This document shows positions 33,871 to 43,634 of a stretch of 64,000 nt of DNA, piece after piece (position 1 is the stretch's first letter; each line of letters begins with the position of its first letter). The notes below the pieces were generated by a model. The model worked only from the letters and a program-made list of their open reading frames with translations, made no database searches and had not been told where the DNA came from. The stretch lies in contig NZ_CP081878.1 in the NCBI RefSeq assembly GCF_022170825.1, positions 770,001 through 834,000 on the forward strand, in the 5' to 3' direction. A program made the position numbers and the translations under genes. The DNA comes from Exiguobacterium acetylicum (lineage in GTDB: Bacteria > Bacillota > Bacilli > Exiguobacteriales > Exiguobacteriaceae).

Positions 33871-35133
33871 ATGGAAATGAAAAAATTCGTAGCAGGTCTT
33901 TCGGTATCTGTCATGGCAATCGGTGCTCTTGCAGCTTGTGGCGGTGGATCAGACTCTGAGTCATCATCTTCAGAATCAGGTAGCAAAAAACCATCTAAAA
34001 TCGTCATCTGGGAAGATACTGACAAAGCTGAAACAACTAAAGCGGCAGCTAAAGCATTCGAAGAAAAAGAAGGCGTCAAAGTCGAAGTCAAAGAAGTCAA
34101 GATGACGGATCAGCAAAAGAAAGTAGCACTTGACGGACCAGCAGGTAAGGGACCAGATATTATGCTTCTTCCTCACGACCAAATCGGAACAGTCGTTGAC
34201 CAAGGTTTGATCGCTGAACTCAAAGACGGCGAAAAAGCACTTGAACCATTCATCGATACTGCAAAATCGGCAGTTACATTTGACGGTAAAGTCTACGGAT
34301 ATCCGAAAGCAGTTGAAACACCAATCCTCCTTTTCAATAAAGATGAATTAAAAGAAGCACCAACTTCAATGGATGACCTATACAAACTTTCTACTGAAAA
34401 GAAAAAAGATGGTCAGTACGGTTTCCTCGCACTTTGGGATAACTTCTACTTCGCACACGGTCCAATTGGTGGATACGGTGGTTATGTCTTCAAAGACAAC
34501 GGTGGCAAATTGGATCCAGCGGATATCGGCTTGAACAATGAAGGCGCAGTCGAAGGTATGGATTACATCGGTAAATGGTACAAAGAAGGTCTCTTCCCGA
34601 AAGGTCTCATCGGTGGTGGCGGTGGTCAAGCCATGGACCAACTCTTCGGTGATAAAAAAGCAGCAGCTGTCATGAACGGTCCTTGGGCTGTTGCAGGATA
34701 TAAAGAAAAAGGCATCAACCTCGGAGCGTCTGAGCTTCCGAAACTTCCAAACGGTGAGCCGATCAAAACATTCGTTGGTGTAAAAACATACGCGATTTCA
34801 GCATACTCAGAGAATGCAGAGTGGGCTGAGAAGTTCTTGGCATCACTCACAGGTGAAGAAAACGCTAAGACAATGTTCGAAAAATACAACGAGATCCCAC
34901 CGGTTACTGCTCTTCAAGAAGATTCAACAATCAAGGATAACGAAGTCGCAGCAGCAGTCTTCGCACAAGCGAAAAACGGTGTACCAATGCCGAACATCGC
35001 TGAGATGGGTCAAGTTTGGGAACCAATGGCAGCAGCACTTCAGCTTGTTGCAACGAACAAACAAGACGCACAAAAATCAGCTGATGATGCTGTCAAACAA
35101 ATCAAGCAACAAATCGAAGCAAACAATCAATAA
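33871..35133 (+). CDS. malE: Maltodextrin ABC transporter, substrate-binding lipoprotein
   Basis: 420-aa secreted lipoprotein: signal peptide with lipobox LAAC at about residues 20-23, then a Gly/Ser linker, then a family 1 solute-binding domain (KIVIWEDTDKA, GKGPDIMLLPHD, GYPKAVETPILLFNKDEL, GPWAVAGYKEKGINLG). It captures maltose or maltodextrins outside the membrane for MalFG. GGGAGG lies about 10 nt before the ATG. First gene of malEFG-amylase. Codon use is strongly biased (many GTC, AAA, GAA), as expected for a highly expressed gene. The ATPase (MsmX type) is not in the window. Confidence 0.93.
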   Translation: MEMKKFVAGLSVSVMAIGALAACGGGSDSESSSSESGSKKPSKIVIWEDTDKAETTKAAAKAFEEKEGVKVEVKEVKMTDQQKKVALDGPAGKGPDIMLLPHDQIGTVVDQGLIAELKDGEKALEPFIDTAKSAVTFDGKVYGYPKAVETPILLFNKDELKEAPTSMDDLYKLSTEKKKDGQYGFLALWDNFYFAHGPIGGYGGYVFKDNGGKLDPADIGLNNEGAVEGMDYIGKWYKEGLFPKGLIGGGGGQAMDQLFGDKKAAAVMNGPWAVAGYKEKGINLGASELPKLPNGEPIKTFVGVKTYAISAYSENAEWAEKFLASLTGEENAKTMFEKYNEIPPVTALQEDSTIKDNEVAAAVFAQAKNGVPMPNIAEMGQVWEPMAAALQLVATNKQDAQKSADDAVKQIKQQIEANNQ

Positions 35134-35174
35134 GCGTAAGTGGAACGCGTGAATCCATGACAAAGAGATAAAGA

Positions 35175-35198
35175 GAGGGGGATCTTTGATTCCCCCTC
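35175..35198 (+). other. Stem-loop between malE and malF
   Basis: GAGGGGGA (35175-35182) / TCCCCCTC (35191-35198), perfect 8 bp, 8-nt loop, no T run. Probably an mRNA stabiliser or partial terminator that lets malE be made in excess over malF. The function is inferred. Confidence 0.6.
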
Positions 35199-35259
35199 AT
35201 CTTTATGGTTGGAAGAGAAGCCTGAGGTCAGACATGACCTTTGGAAAGGAGAACGGACG

Positions 35260-36615
35260 ATGGCTGCGATTGCAACACCACACCCTACGAATCCAACGCC
35301 TGAAAAAAAGACGAACCACCGCACGATTGCGGCGCTGATGTCGATCATTCCAGGAGTGGGACAACTATACAATAAACAATTCCTTAAAGGCGCGACGTTT
35401 TTTGTCGTCGTACTTTCATATTTCCTCGTCAATTTTGAATTGTTCTTTAAAGGAGCCGGAAATGGTCCTGGGGATCGCGGAGCGATCTGGGGCTTGATTA
35501 CACTCGGTGAGGTACCAGGCGTAAGAGGGGATCACTCGATCTTTCTAATGGTCGAGGGCATCATTGCCTTGCTTTTACTTATCTTTGGTATCGCCATTTA
35601 CGTCTGGAACTTTATCGATGCGTATCGAATCGGTAAGTTACGTGACATGAACCTCGAAGTACCGTCTTTGAAGATGCAACTACGGAACTTCCGCGATAAC
35701 GGTTTCCCGTACGCGATGTTGATTCCTTCGTTAGTACTTTTAGTGTTCACGGTCGTCTTACCGTTGATCTTTACTTTCTTGATTGCCTTTACGAACTATA
35801 AATTCAACAACTCACCACCAGCAAAGTTAGTCGAATGGATTGGGATTCAAAACTTCTTGAACATTTTCACGGTCGATATTTTCCGCGATACGTTCGTTAG
35901 CGTTCTTGGTTGGACGCTTGTCTGGACAGTCGCTTCAACGACAGGAGTCATCGCGATCGGGATTGGACTTGCTGTCTTACTGAATCAAAAAGGACTCAAA
36001 GGGAAACGATTCTTCCGTTCGATTTTGATTCTTTCATGGGCAGTACCAGCTTTCATCACAATCTTGATTTTCCGCTCGATGTTCAATGAAACATTTGGTG
36101 TCTTCAATACGACATTACTACCAGCGATTGGTCTTAATAATGGTATCGAGTGGATGACGGATCCGACGTATACGAAACTCGCATTAATCGGCATTCAGTG
36201 GTGGTTAGGCTTCCCGTACATCATGACGCTGACGACGGGGATCTTACAGTCGATTCCTGAAGATCTTTATGAGGCTGCAACAATCGATGGGGCAACTTCG
36301 GGTGAGAAATTCCGCTTAATCACGTTGCCGATGATTTTGTTTGCAACGGCACCAATCTTGATCACACAGTATACGTTCAACTTCAATAACTTTAATATCA
36401 TTTATCTCTTCAACAACGGTGGTCCGGCAGTACCTGGACAATCGGCTGGCGGAACGGATATCTTGATTTCATGGATTTACAAATTGTCACTCGGCTCGAA
36501 CCCGCAGTATGGATTTGCGGCAGCCATCACGCTTGTGTTGTCGTTCTTCATCATGACGATTGCCGTCATTCAGTTCAAGCGTTCAAAATCATTTAAAGAT
36601 GAGGATATGATCTAA
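35260..36615 (+). CDS. malF: Maltodextrin ABC transporter permease MalF
   Basis: 451 aa. The cytoplasmic N-terminus and the first two helices (about residues 20-130) form an extra module before the six-helix permease core. The EAA loop that docks the ATPase reads EAATIDGATSGEKFRLITLP. AAAGGAG lies 8 nt before the ATG at 35260; longer in-frame starts run through the malE-malF hairpin region and have no SD. Partner of MalG, which starts one base after its stop. Confidence 0.93.
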   Translation: MAAIATPHPTNPTPEKKTNHRTIAALMSIIPGVGQLYNKQFLKGATFFVVVLSYFLVNFELFFKGAGNGPGDRGAIWGLITLGEVPGVRGDHSIFLMVEGIIALLLLIFGIAIYVWNFIDAYRIGKLRDMNLEVPSLKMQLRNFRDNGFPYAMLIPSLVLLVFTVVLPLIFTFLIAFTNYKFNNSPPAKLVEWIGIQNFLNIFTVDIFRDTFVSVLGWTLVWTVASTTGVIAIGIGLAVLLNQKGLKGKRFFRSILILSWAVPAFITILIFRSMFNETFGVFNTTLLPAIGLNNGIEWMTDPTYTKLALIGIQWWLGFPYIMTLTTGILQSIPEDLYEAATIDGATSGEKFRLITLPMILFATAPILITQYTFNFNNFNIIYLFNNGGPAVPGQSAGGTDILISWIYKLSLGSNPQYGFAAAITLVLSFFIMTIAVIQFKRSKSFKDEDMI

Positions 36616-36616
36616 T

Positions 36617-37450
36617 ATGAGAAAACAAAACCGAATCAACATGGCGTTGTCATATCTCATTTTGACGATCGCCTCCATCATTATCGTTTATCCACTCCTT
36701 TGGGTCGTGGGTACTTCACTCAACCCAGGGAAAAGCATTACATCGGATATTTTCCCAAGTAATCCGACCTTGATTCACTATTTCGATTTGTTTGATCCAG
36801 CAAAAACGGATTATAGCATGTGGTACTTGAACACGATTAAGATCGCCGTCATTACGATGGTCGTCTCCGTCGCCTTGATTACGTTAACAGGATACATTTT
36901 TTCACGTTATCGTTTCGTCGGTCGGAAAAACTCACTGATCTTGTTCCTCGTCTTGCAAATGGTCCCACAATTCGTTGCGATCATTGCGATTTATGTCCTG
37001 CTTAATATGTTAGAATTGTTTGATACGCATCTGGCGCTCATCCTACTCTACTCGGGTGGTGCGATTCCGATGAATACGTATCTTGCTAAAGGGTATTTTG
37101 ATACAATTCCAAAAGAACTCGATGAGGCAGCACGGATGGATGGTGCTGGTCACTTACGAATCTTCTGGCAAATCATCTTACCGCTCGCAAAACCGATGGT
37201 CGCCGTCATCGCGTTGTTCAACTTCATGGCGCCATTCAACGACTTCATCTTAGCATCGCTTGTCCTGCGTTCTCCTGAGAAACAGACGCTTGCGGTCGGG
37301 TTGTATAACATGGTGTCGGAGCAATTCGACAATAACTTCACGTTATTTGCGGCAGGTGCCGTATTATCAGCAGTTCCAATCGTTCTTCTCTTCTTCGCAT
37401 TCCAGCGCTTCTTCGTGTCTGGTTTGACAGCTGGTGGAACGAAAGGATAA
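36617..37450 (+). CDS. malG: Maltodextrin ABC transporter permease MalG
   Basis: 277 aa, six membrane helices, EAA loop EAARMDGAGHLRIFWQIILP and the C-terminal FQRFFVSGLTAGGTKG typical of MalG. Forms the translocation pore with MalF. GAGGAT of the malF end serves as SD about 10 nt before the ATG. Followed after 22 bases by the amylase gene. Confidence 0.94.
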   Translation: MRKQNRINMALSYLILTIASIIIVYPLLWVVGTSLNPGKSITSDIFPSNPTLIHYFDLFDPAKTDYSMWYLNTIKIAVITMVVSVALITLTGYIFSRYRFVGRKNSLILFLVLQMVPQFVAIIAIYVLLNMLELFDTHLALILLYSGGAIPMNTYLAKGYFDTIPKELDEAARMDGAGHLRIFWQIILPLAKPMVAVIALFNFMAPFNDFILASLVLRSPEKQTLAVGLYNMVSEQFDNNFTLFAAGAVLSAVPIVLLFFAFQRFFVSGLTAGGTKG

Positions 37451-37472
37451 TCATAAGGGGGAAATCAGCGGC

Positions 37473-38996
37473 ATGAGACGAGGCATAATGCTTCTCCTCT
37501 TGCCGCTTCTCTTGTCTATCGGAGTTCAACCGATGACCGGAGAAGCAGCAAGTTGGGAAAAAGAACGGATGTACTTCATCATGGTCGATCGGTTCGAAAA
37601 TGGTGATCCGAGCAATGATAAAGAGGCGGACCCTGAAAATCCGAAAGCCTTCCAAGGTGGGGATTTAGCAGGGGTGACGAAACGTCTTGATTACATCAAG
37701 GAAAAAGGCTTCACTTCGATTTGGTTGACGCCAATTTTCAAGAACCGTCCGAACGGCTATCATGGATATTGGACAGATGAGTATTACGAGATTGATCCGC
37801 ACTTCGGAACAAAAGAAGAGTTCAAGCGTCTCGTCAAAGAAGCACATGAGCGGGATATCAAGGTCGTCCTCGATCTTGTCGTCAATCATTTAGGACCGAA
37901 CCATCCGATGGTCAAAGAAAAACCGGACTGGTTCCATAAAAATCAACCAATCATGAACTGGAATAATGCATCGGAAGTTGAAAATAATTGGTTGTTCGAT
38001 TTACCAGACTTCAATACAGAAAATCCGGAAGTCGTGAATTACTTAGTCGATGTTGCGAACTACTGGGTCGATGAAACGGGTATAGACGGTTATCGACTTG
38101 ATACGGTTCGCCATGTGCCAGCCGCATTTTGGAAAACATTCATTCCGGCAGTCAAGGAAAAGCACCCAGACTTATTCCTGTTAGCAGAAGTCTTTGATGG
38201 CGATCCACGAAAAATCGCGTCTTATTCAAAATTAGGTTTTGATTCCGTGACGAACTTCCCGTTTTATTATGGCGTGAAGGATCAATTTGCTCGGAAAAAT
38301 GGCTCGGCGGAAGAGCTTGATTCAGTTTATAATCGAGATACTACGTTTAATCCGAGTGCTAAGGGACTTGCCACCTTCATTGACAATCATGATGTTAAAC
38401 GTTTCATCACGGAAGCGAAGATTGGTGGGGCAGAGGAAGAGGAGCGTCAGTTACGATTAGCGCTGTTCGCACTTTATGCTGCACCGGGTATGCCAATCGT
38501 CTATCAAGGGACAGAAATCGCGATGCCAGGCGGTGAGGATCCTGGAAACCGGATGATGATGACATTTGATCAAAACAAGAAGATGCAACAGTATGTCAAG
38601 ACGTTGAATGAGATGCGAGAGGACTACCCAGCGTTTGCAACAGGGAAGCAACGCTTGATTGCAAAGACCGATCATATGGCAGTCTACTCACGGGAGACAA
38701 AACAACAACAAGTCGTTTACGCCATCAATCTGGGAGAGAAAAAAACGAGCTTACGCGTATCTGCGAAAGAAATCGGTGATGATCAGCGACTAAGAGGACT
38801 TTTGTTCTCAGACTTAGTACGTCAAGATGGTGACGCCTATGAAGTTACGCTCGATGCAAATAGCGCAAATGGCTATGTCATTGAAAAATCACAAGTCAAC
38901 TGGTGGTCGATCATCGCAATTGGTGCAATTGCGCCAATTTTAGCGCTCGTTCTTCTTCTCGTTCACCGTAAACGCATGCAACGTCAAACAAAATAA
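37473..38996 (+). CDS. Extracellular alpha-amylase with C-terminal membrane anchor
   Basis: 507 aa. Signal peptide at residues 1-27 (MRRGIMLLLLPLLLSIGVQP, cleavage near GEAAS). GH13 barrel with DLVVNHLG (I), GYRLDTVRHV (II, nucleophile Asp), LAEVFDG (III, acid Glu) and FIDNHDVKR (IV). After a beta-domain, a single C-terminal helix (WWSIIAIGAIAPILALVLLL) is followed by HRKRMQRQTK, so the enzyme should stay on the outer membrane face and feed MalE. The ATG at 37473 has AAGGGGGAA upstream. Last gene of the mal operon before the regulator. Confidence 0.9.
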   Translation: MRRGIMLLLLPLLLSIGVQPMTGEAASWEKERMYFIMVDRFENGDPSNDKEADPENPKAFQGGDLAGVTKRLDYIKEKGFTSIWLTPIFKNRPNGYHGYWTDEYYEIDPHFGTKEEFKRLVKEAHERDIKVVLDLVVNHLGPNHPMVKEKPDWFHKNQPIMNWNNASEVENNWLFDLPDFNTENPEVVNYLVDVANYWVDETGIDGYRLDTVRHVPAAFWKTFIPAVKEKHPDLFLLAEVFDGDPRKIASYSKLGFDSVTNFPFYYGVKDQFARKNGSAEELDSVYNRDTTFNPSAKGLATFIDNHDVKRFITEAKIGGAEEEERQLRLALFALYAAPGMPIVYQGTEIAMPGGEDPGNRMMMTFDQNKKMQQYVKTLNEMREDYPAFATGKQRLIAKTDHMAVYSRETKQQQVVYAINLGEKKTSLRVSAKEIGDDQRLRGLLFSDLVRQDGDAYEVTLDANSANGYVIEKSQVNWWSIIAIGAIAPILALVLLLVHRKRMQRQTK

Positions 38997-39031
38997 AATA
39001 CTCAAGTAGGGGAAATGGTGAGGTGAAGGGG

Positions 39032-40063
39032 ATGCAGGTAACAATCAAGGATGTAGCACGGGAAGCGAATGTCGCACCCTCGACGGTATCACGCGTCATT
39101 GCGAACAGTTCACGGATCAGTCAAAAGACAAAAGAACGTGTTCGACAAGCGATGGATGAACTTGGATATTATCCAAATGTTCATGCACGCAGTCTAGCGA
39201 ATCGGACGACACAGGCAATCGGTCTCGTCATGCCAAGTGCTGCAACAAAAACGCTTCAAAATCCATTCTTTTCGGAAGTCCTCCGAGGAATTAGTACAAA
39301 AGCGCACCAAAATGGTTATTCACTCTATATGACGACAGGTGTTTCAGAGGAAGAAGTGTATGAAGGTGTCGTCTCGATGGTTCAGGGTCGTCGCGTCGAT
39401 GGTGTCGTCGTTCTTTATTCACGTACGGATGATAAAGTCGTCCAGTTTCTACAAGACTCGAAGTTTCCGTTCGTCGTTGTCGGAAAACCATTCAGTGATT
39501 CATCGCACGTTACGTATGTTGATACGGACAATTATCTAGCAGGACGTGAAGTGACAAAATATCTACATCAACTTGGACACGAGTGCATTGCATTCGTTGG
39601 AGGAGCGCAGGACCTAGCCGTGACACAAGAACGTGTTGGTGGGTACAAGACAGCTCTGATGGAAGAGGGCATTCCGATTCACGAGTCATACATCGTCAGC
39701 GCACCGTTCATGACGACAGGTGGTGCCGAAGCGGTTAAACGATTGATGTCACTTGAACATCCACCGACTGCCGTCGTTGTCAGTGACGACATGATGGCAC
39801 TTGGTGTCATGAGTACGCTCAATGAGATGGGCATCAGTGTGCCGGATCAAATGGCCGTCGTCAGTTTCAATAACTTGTTTATCGCAGAGTTCTCAAGTCC
39901 ACCGTTGACTTCTGTTGAAATCAATATCTTTGGACTTGGTTTTGAAGCGACGAATTGTCTAATTGAACAAATCAACGAAGATGCGACACCTTATGGGAAA
40001 CGCGTCATCGTTCCGCATTATCTCGTTGTCCGTCAGTCGTGTGGTGGGAAATCTGAAGCATGA
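39032..40063 (+). CDS. malR: LacI-family transcriptional regulator of the maltose locus
   Basis: 343 aa: N-terminal helix-turn-helix (TIKDVAREANVAPSTVSRVIAN, shown here as 2 parts TIKDVAREANVAPS and TVSRVIAN), hinge NVHARSLAN, and a periplasmic-binding-like sensor domain. The context and the operators TGCAAACGNTTGCA-like at the locus suggest a MalR repressor released by maltose or maltodextrin. ATG 39032 has GAGGTG at 8 nt; GTG 39023 is an alternative three codons upstream. Transcribed in the same direction as the amylase, 35 bases after it. Confidence 0.85.
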   Translation: MQVTIKDVAREANVAPSTVSRVIANSSRISQKTKERVRQAMDELGYYPNVHARSLANRTTQAIGLVMPSAATKTLQNPFFSEVLRGISTKAHQNGYSLYMTTGVSEEEVYEGVVSMVQGRRVDGVVVLYSRTDDKVVQFLQDSKFPFVVVGKPFSDSSHVTYVDTDNYLAGREVTKYLHQLGHECIAFVGGAQDLAVTQERVGGYKTALMEEGIPIHESYIVSAPFMTTGGAEAVKRLMSLEHPPTAVVVSDDMMALGVMSTLNEMGISVPDQMAVVSFNNLFIAEFSSPPLTSVEINIFGLGFEATNCLIEQINEDATPYGKRVIVPHYLVVRQSCGGKSEA

Positions 40064-40068
40064 AACAG

Positions 40069-40111
40069 AAGTCTATTTTTAAGCCGGTTGGTTTGAAAAT
40101 AGGCTTTTTTT
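40069..40111 (+). terminator. Terminator of the mal operon/malR
   Basis: AAGTCTATTTTTAA pairs with TTGAAAATAGGCTT (wobbles included), then seven T. Confidence 0.75.
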
Positions 40112-40174
40112 GATTCAACGCGACATCTATTTCTAGTAAAAGGAAGCGGTTGCAGAAAAAGAAATTTATTTTCG

Positions 40175-40211
40175 TGCAAACGATTGCATTGAAGCTTTTT
40201 ATGTGTACAAT
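40175..40211 (+). promoter_or_regulatory. Promoter and operator of the GH65 gene
   Basis: Operator TGCAAACGATTGCA (40175-40188), overlapping -35 TTGCAT (40184-40189); 16-bp spacer; -10 TACAAT (40206-40211). Binding would block polymerase directly. AAACGCTTACA further down (40232) also occurs in the malE leader (33759). Confidence 0.7.
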
Positions 40212-40291
40212 AAAGAATGTAGAGTATAGATGAAACGCTTACATGATCAGGGGTAACCGACATGCGTAGCATAAAAAGGAGCGACTTGACG

Positions 40292-42592
40292 ATGAAACGA
40301 CTTTTTGAGGTCAATGAGTGGAAAATTACAGAGCTTGGTTTTCATCCAGAAGATAATCGATTGGCAGAATCGATGACATCGATCGGAAACGGTCATATGG
40401 GAATGCGCGGGACGTTTGAAGAAGAATACACAGGGGACACGCATCAAGGCATGTATGTCGCAGGTGTTTACTATCCAGATAAGACACGTGTCGGCTGGTG
40501 GAAAAACGGTTATCCAGAGTATTTCGCGAAAGTACTCAATGCTGTTAACATCATGGGTTTGAAAGTATCTGTCAACGGAAAAGCTGTTGATTTGAATACG
40601 TGGGAAGTCGTTGACTTTAAACGTGAACTTGATATGCAACACGGTGTGTTGACGCGGGCAATGTTGTTGAAGCATGGAGAAGAAGAGATAAAAGTTGAAT
40701 CCAAACGTTTCTTCTCGATCGTCGATAAAGAAATCGCTGCCTTGCAATATACGGTGACACCTGTCAATTTTGAAGCAGAAATCATCATTGAATCGTATCT
40801 CGATGCGGATGTTGAAAATGAAGACTCGAACTATGATGAGAAGTTCTGGCTTCCTGTCGAACACGGAATTGAAGAACGGTTCGGTTATGTGACATCAAAA
40901 ACGAAAAAGCTCGATTGGCATGTGACGGCAGCGATGATCACGGATGTCGAAGGCGCACGGTGTGAAGTCGTCGATGGCAATACGCAGTACGTCGCGAATC
41001 GTTTCACGAAACAAGCTGCAGTAGGTGAAGGAGTCACAGTCGAAAAATTCGTCGCACTCGTAACGAATCGTGATCATGAAATTGATGCGTTACTGGAGCA
41101 AGCGATGAAACGTGTTCACGTCGCATTCGAATCAGGCTTTGAACCATTGCTTGCGACACATGAAGCAGCTTGGTTGCACCACTGGGAAGAAGCGGACGTG
41201 AAGATTGAAGGTGATGTCGAGGCACAGCAAGGGATTCGTTTCAACATCTTCCATATGTTCCAGACCTACACAGGCGAAGATTCACGCTTGAACATCGGTC
41301 CAAAAGGATTCACGGGCGAAAAGTATGGTGGTGCGACGTATTGGGATACAGAAGCGTACTGTTTGAACTTCTACCTTGCGACGTCGAAACCGGAAGTGGC
41401 TTGGAATTTACTCAAGTATCGTCACAATCAATTGCCGCAAGCGAAAGAAAATGCGGATAAGAATGTCGGCATGAAAGGTGCCCTTTATCCGATGGTAACG
41501 ATGAACGGAGAAGAGTGCCACAATGAGTGGGAAATCACACATGAAGAAATTCACCGCAACGGCGCAATCGCACATGCGATTTATAATTACACGAACTACA
41601 CGGGAGACACATCGTACCTCGGACAATACGGATTCGAAGTGTTAGTTGAGATTGCTCGTTACTGGGCAAGTCGTGTCAATTACGTGCCACATAAAGATGT
41701 CTACATGATTCTTGGCGTGACGGGACCAAATGAATATGAGAATAACGTCAACAACAATTGGTATACGAATCTGATTGCGGCATGGTGTCTCGAATATACA
41801 CAGACCGTTCACCGTCATTTAGCACAAGAAGAGCCAGAACGTCTGCAAAAACTGATGCATCAATTAGCGTTGACAGATGAGGAACTCGCAAAATGGGCGG
41901 ATATCGATGCGAAGATGTATTATCCAAAAGATGAGGCAGCCCCTGGTATCTTCATGCAACAAGATGGCTTCATGGATAAGGAACAAATCCTAGTCGCTGA
42001 ACTTGATCCGAAGCATCTCCCGTTGAACCAAAATTGGTCTTGGGACCGGATCCTTCGTTCTGTCTTCATCAAACAGGCGGATGTCTTACAAGGTCTTTAC
42101 TTCTTGACGGATCGTTTCAGTCTAGGAGAGAAAAAAGCAAACTTCGATTTCTATGAACCACGTACGGTTCACGAATCATCATTATCACCATGTATCTATT
42201 CGATTATCGCAGCAGAAGTTGGCTATGAGGAAAAAGCGGTCGAATTGTATCAACGTTCGGCGCGACTTGATCTTGACAACTACAACAACGACACAGAAGA
42301 TGGGTTGCATATCACGTCGATGGTTGGATCGTGGATGTCGATCGTTCACGGGTTCGCTGGGTTACGAGTAGCAAATGATACGCTATCCTTTAAACCGATG
42401 TTGCCAAAAGGATGGACGAGCTATACATTCCGGATGCAATGGCGCGGTCATCATATCCAGGTCCACGTGCAGCCGAATGCCGTCGAAATCGCTCAAACAG
42501 AAGGCGAGGCATTTAGCCTAAACGTCCACGGAACGACTGTAGAAGTTCCAGCAGGAGGACAGATTACGGTTCCTGCTTCAATGACAGTGTAA
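40292..42592 (+). CDS. GH65 glycoside phosphorylase, probably maltose phosphorylase
   Basis: 766 aa, the size of maltose phosphorylases. It splits maltose with phosphate to beta-glucose-1-phosphate and glucose in the cytoplasm. Domains: N-terminal beta-sandwich (about 1-270), linker, (alpha/alpha)6 barrel, C-terminal beta-sheet. The catalytic acid is E481 in VTGPNEYENNVNNNWYTN. Kojibiose or trehalose phosphorylase are possible by fold, but the mal context favours maltose. AAAAGGAG lies 10 nt before the ATG; an ATG 10 codons upstream has no SD. A beta-phosphoglucomutase, the usual partner, is not in the window. Confidence 0.88.
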   Translation: MKRLFEVNEWKITELGFHPEDNRLAESMTSIGNGHMGMRGTFEEEYTGDTHQGMYVAGVYYPDKTRVGWWKNGYPEYFAKVLNAVNIMGLKVSVNGKAVDLNTWEVVDFKRELDMQHGVLTRAMLLKHGEEEIKVESKRFFSIVDKEIAALQYTVTPVNFEAEIIIESYLDADVENEDSNYDEKFWLPVEHGIEERFGYVTSKTKKLDWHVTAAMITDVEGARCEVVDGNTQYVANRFTKQAAVGEGVTVEKFVALVTNRDHEIDALLEQAMKRVHVAFESGFEPLLATHEAAWLHHWEEADVKIEGDVEAQQGIRFNIFHMFQTYTGEDSRLNIGPKGFTGEKYGGATYWDTEAYCLNFYLATSKPEVAWNLLKYRHNQLPQAKENADKNVGMKGALYPMVTMNGEECHNEWEITHEEIHRNGAIAHAIYNYTNYTGDTSYLGQYGFEVLVEIARYWASRVNYVPHKDVYMILGVTGPNEYENNVNNNWYTNLIAAWCLEYTQTVHRHLAQEEPERLQKLMHQLALTDEELAKWADIDAKMYYPKDEAAPGIFMQQDGFMDKEQILVAELDPKHLPLNQNWSWDRILRSVFIKQADVLQGLYFLTDRFSLGEKKANFDFYEPRTVHESSLSPCIYSIIAAEVGYEEKAVELYQRSARLDLDNYNNDTEDGLHITSMVGSWMSIVHGFAGLRVANDTLSFKPMLPKGWTSYTFRMQWRGHHIQVHVQPNAVEIAQTEGEAFSLNVHGTTVEVPAGGQITVPASMTV

Positions 42593-42600
42593 GAAAGATA

Positions 42601-42633
42601 AAAAGAACCGATTTTTTAGTCGGTTCTTTTTTT
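42601..42633 (+). terminator. Terminator of the GH65 gene
   Basis: AAAAGAACCGA / TCGGTTCTTTT, perfect 11 bp, long T run. Confidence 0.9.
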
Positions 42634-42780
42634 GTGTGTAACCAGAATCAAGACACCTTTGTCACAAATGAAAACGCCATCATGAAAAAGAACATCAATC
42701 TTTGGAAATCTTGACTATCCGATGACATTTGAATGTGCTAAAGTGTTTCAAGATAGTTATGAATGAGAGGAGAACGGCGT

Positions 42781-43632
42781 GTGACAGCAGTAGTAAAGGA
42801 AAGTATGTTAAAAGTGATCGTGGCTTCGATTGGAGGATTCGTCATCGCCGTCGCCATGAACTGGTTTTTGATTCCAAGTGGTGTTTATTCGACTGGATTT
42901 ACAGGACTTGCCCAAATCTTGACGCAAGTCCTTCAAAATACAGCATTTGCGTTTGGTGAAAATGTTTGGTTCTTAGCGTTGAACATTCCTCTGATCGTAC
43001 TCGCATGGATCATGCTAGGTCGGAGTTTTACAATCATTACGTTAGTCTCGGTTTTAGCAACGACGATTTTCATTGGTTTGATTCCTCAATATGCTGTCAT
43101 ACCTGGTGACCAAACACTGAACGCAGTGTTCGGAGGGGTCTTGCTTGCGATCGGTACAGGGATCACGATCAAGTTTGGTGCTTCGACAGGTGGATTTGAC
43201 ATCGTGGCTTTGATCTTCGCCCGTTTCTCCGATCGTAGCGTCGGATTGTACCTGTTCGTCTTGAACTTCTTGATCGCTTTGTTAGCAGGCGCATTGTTCG
43301 GTTGGTCGACTGCTTTGTATACGATCGTCTTCATCTATGTGACGTCTAAGGTCGTCGATGAGATCCATACAAGCAATCAGCGTTTGACGATTTTCATCGT
43401 CACGAATCATGCGGATGACATCACGACTGCGCTGCACCAGCATATCATTCGCGGAATCACGCAGATTCCTTCAATTGGTACGTATTCACGAGCTGAAAAA
43501 GCGACGCTGATGATGGTCATCGAGCGTCACGAATTGCGGGATATCGAACGAATTTGTCGGGATGCAGATGAAACAGTCTTCATCAACGTCGTCGCGACGG
43601 ATTCAGTCGTTGGATATTTCCGAAAAGGATAA
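42781..43632 (+). CDS. YitT-family membrane protein (DUF161/DUF2179)
   Basis: 283 aa: five or six membrane helices (about residues 10-190), then a cytoplasmic DUF2179 domain of about 90 aa (RLTIFIVTNHADDITTAL, GITQIPSIGTYSRAEKATLM). The IPSGVYSTGFTGLAQIL and GASTGGFDIVALIF repeats are typical of the family. Function not established. The GTG start is chosen for AGAGGAG 8 nt upstream; an ATG six codons earlier overlaps that SD. Confidence 0.9.
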   Translation: MTAVVKESMLKVIVASIGGFVIAVAMNWFLIPSGVYSTGFTGLAQILTQVLQNTAFAFGENVWFLALNIPLIVLAWIMLGRSFTIITLVSVLATTIFIGLIPQYAVIPGDQTLNAVFGGVLLAIGTGITIKFGASTGGFDIVALIFARFSDRSVGLYLFVLNFLIALLAGALFGWSTALYTIVFIYVTSKVVDEIHTSNQRLTIFIVTNHADDITTALHQHIIRGITQIPSIGTYSRAEKATLMMVIERHELRDIERICRDADETVFINVVATDSVVGYFRKG

Positions 43633-43634
43633 TG

